A stretch of 22,782 nucleotides of DNA from CAJQQY01 sp964352225 (GTDB lineage Bacteria; Bacteroidota; Bacteroidia; Chitinophagales; Saprospiraceae): the NCBI GenBank assembly GCA_964352225.1, contig CAYGRM010000062.1:1-22782 (forward strand), given 5' to 3'. This document shows positions 21,794 through 22,782 of this stretch, piece by piece. Made by a program: the position numbers and the translations under genes. Numbering within the stretch: position 1 is the first letter of the stretch; every line of letters starts with the position of its first letter. Under the pieces are notes generated by a model. It ran no database searches. It saw only the letters and a program-made list of their open reading frames with translations, and was not told where the DNA came from.

Positions 21794-22616
21794 GAATACT
21801 AAAAATATCGGAAAGTTAACTGGTCCTCTTCTATTGTTTGGAGGAGTATATAGTAATTTTCAATCGTTGGAAAAAATCATGGAAATCGCTCAGGAGCGAA
21901 ACATTCCATTTCATAACATTATCTGCACGGGTGATGTTGTTGCCTATTGTGCACAACCAGAGGAAACGGTACAAGCCATCAAAAAATGGAATATTCATTC
22001 CATTACTGGAAACGTAGAAATTCAACTGCGGGAAGGATTAGAAGATTGTGGATGTGATTTTAAAAGTGGCAGCCGCTGTGATCTTTTTTCTAGACAATGG
22101 TATCCTTTTGCTCAAGAGAATTTAAGTAAATCCAGTATTGATTGGATGCACGGATTACCTGATTTTTTAGAGTTTGAGTTTTATGGAAAAAAATGTTTTG
22201 TGGTTCATGGTTCATTTGAAGAAACTTCAGAATACATTTTTGCTTCAACTAATTGGGAGAAAAAAGCTGATATTTTTAGGGAAACTAAAGCTGATATTAT
22301 CATTGGTGGTCATTGTGGTTTACCTTTTTCTGAAACTCGACAAAATAAGACTTGGCTTAATCCAGGAGTCATCGGTATGCCAGCAAATGATGGTAGCACA
22401 GAAGTTTGGTATATGATTTTAGACAATTTAAATGGCGAAATTTCTTATCAACATTTCTCATTTGAATATAACTATCAGCTTGCTTCAAAATTAATGACTC
22501 AATATCAATTACCTCCAGAATATGCAAAAACTCTACTAACAGGAATTTGGGATAATTGTGATATTTTACCAGCAGTCGAAACTAAAAACCAAGGTGTACC
22601 CATTGTGTTTGACTAA
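21780..22616 (+). CDS. Metallophosphoesterase-fold protein with altered metal ligands
   Basis: A 278-residue protein of the calcineurin-like/YfcE-type fold: GDVVAYCAQPEETV (51-64), TGNVEIQL (76-83), VVHGSF (141-146), IIGGHCGLPF (174-183) and TWLNPGVIGMPANDG (191-205). Several normal ligands are replaced. DxHGN is GVYSN (22-26), GNHD/E is GNVE (77-80), and GHTH is GHCG (177-180); Asp52, Asn78, His143 and His178 remain. Three cysteines form C-x-C-x7-C (90, 92, 100) in a loop not usual for the fold, and four more occur (49, 57, 139, 179). Catalysis may be altered or lost. It overlaps the symporter gene by 14 bases in another frame, so the two proteins are probably made together and work on the same solute. 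Confidence 0.85.
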   Translation: MERIKNTKNIGKLTGPLLLFGGVYSNFQSLEKIMEIAQERNIPFHNIICTGDVVAYCAQPEETVQAIKKWNIHSITGNVEIQLREGLEDCGCDFKSGSRCDLFSRQWYPFAQENLSKSSIDWMHGLPDFLEFEFYGKKCFVVHGSFEETSEYIFASTNWEKKADIFRETKADIIIGGHCGLPFSETRQNKTWLNPGVIGMPANDGSTEVWYMILDNLNGEISYQHFSFEYNYQLASKLMTQYQLPPEYAKTLLTGIWDNCDILPAVETKNQGVPIVFD

Positions 22617-22725
22617 AAAAAAAATTAACTTATACAAGATTCTTCATTTCCCTCCTCTCCCCTTCCCGTTTATTCGATCAGTTTCAATTAATTTCTAATT
22701 CAAATTAATTTCCCCCTAAAGCAAT

Positions 22726-22746
22726 TTTTGGTAACCAAAATTTGGT
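22726..22746. promoter_or_regulatory. Overlapping inverted repeats at the right edge
   Basis: TTTTGGT-A-ACCAAAA (22726-22740) and ACCAAA-A-TTTGGT (22734-22746) are perfect and share a half-site. They lie in the 166-base gene-free right end, probably in front of a gene outside the window. The three-half-site layout is like that upstream of gyrA (4227-4248), but the core bases differ. Confidence 0.35.
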
Positions 22747-22782
22747 GATCTTCCCCTATGTAATTTTTCTAATAATTAGTTA

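Noticed and set aside
22677..22715. Direct repeat AATTAATTTC
   Set aside because: Two short AT-rich copies about 20 bases apart in AT-rich spacer; expected by chance and without further copies.
1..22782. CRISPR arrays, insertion sequences, integrases or phage genes
   Set aside because: None found: no regularly spaced repeats, transposase or integrase motifs, or terminal inverted repeats flanking a gene.

Overview
The window looks like chromosome from a marine-type Bacteroidota bacterium, most likely a Cytophagales member such as the Cyclobacteriaceae. That placement rests on the gene content: a SusC/SusD pair, PorT of the type IX secretion system next to ubiE/menG, PorT-family beta-barrels, a CrtY-type lycopene cyclase and very AT-rich DNA. 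It also rests on A-rich rather than Shine-Dalgarno leaders and on promoters of the Bacteroidota type (TTTG / TAnnTTTG). The genus is inference. I see no insertion sequence, prophage, CRISPR array or intact tRNA/rRNA gene.

Layout. On the minus strand, 1-2747 carries a metallo-beta-lactamase-fold hydrolase cut by the window edge, msrB, and an overlapping ubiE-porT pair; msrB and porT are each followed by a clear terminator. A 544-base gene-free stretch (2748-3291) holds the ubiE promoter, a short terminator-like hairpin and a candidate structured RNA of about 140 nt ending in a U-run. That RNA lies just upstream of an unknown secreted protein (3292-3951). Next come two terminators, a palindrome-rich promoter region, a 10-N assembly gap in the leader, and gyrA with a downstream periplasmic TPR protein (4355-8393).

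The minus-strand block 8545-12287 reads as one transcription unit: engB, a divergent PlsB/PlsC-type acyltransferase, a voltage-gated-like cation channel and a DEDDh exonuclease. A consensus promoter precedes engB. Divergent from it are crtY, standing alone without other carotenoid genes, and a small outer-membrane barrel.

The right third (14812-22616) is a same-strand locus: a DUF2064/TIGR04282-type glycosyltransferase-like protein, a SusC TonB-dependent transporter, a SusD-like lipoprotein, a sodium:solute symporter, and a metallophosphoesterase-fold protein. The last gene overlaps the symporter gene and lacks several expected metal ligands. The arrangement gives an outer-membrane importer, an inner-membrane importer and a cytoplasmic processing or sensing protein for one solute. 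There are no glycoside hydrolases or local regulators, so it is not an ordinary polysaccharide-utilization locus.

The items most worth a second look are the structured RNA at about 3108-3245, the degenerate metallophosphoesterase with a CxCx7C motif, the channel with a TVEGW selectivity filter, and the acyltransferase that has Gly where the conserved Glu is expected.
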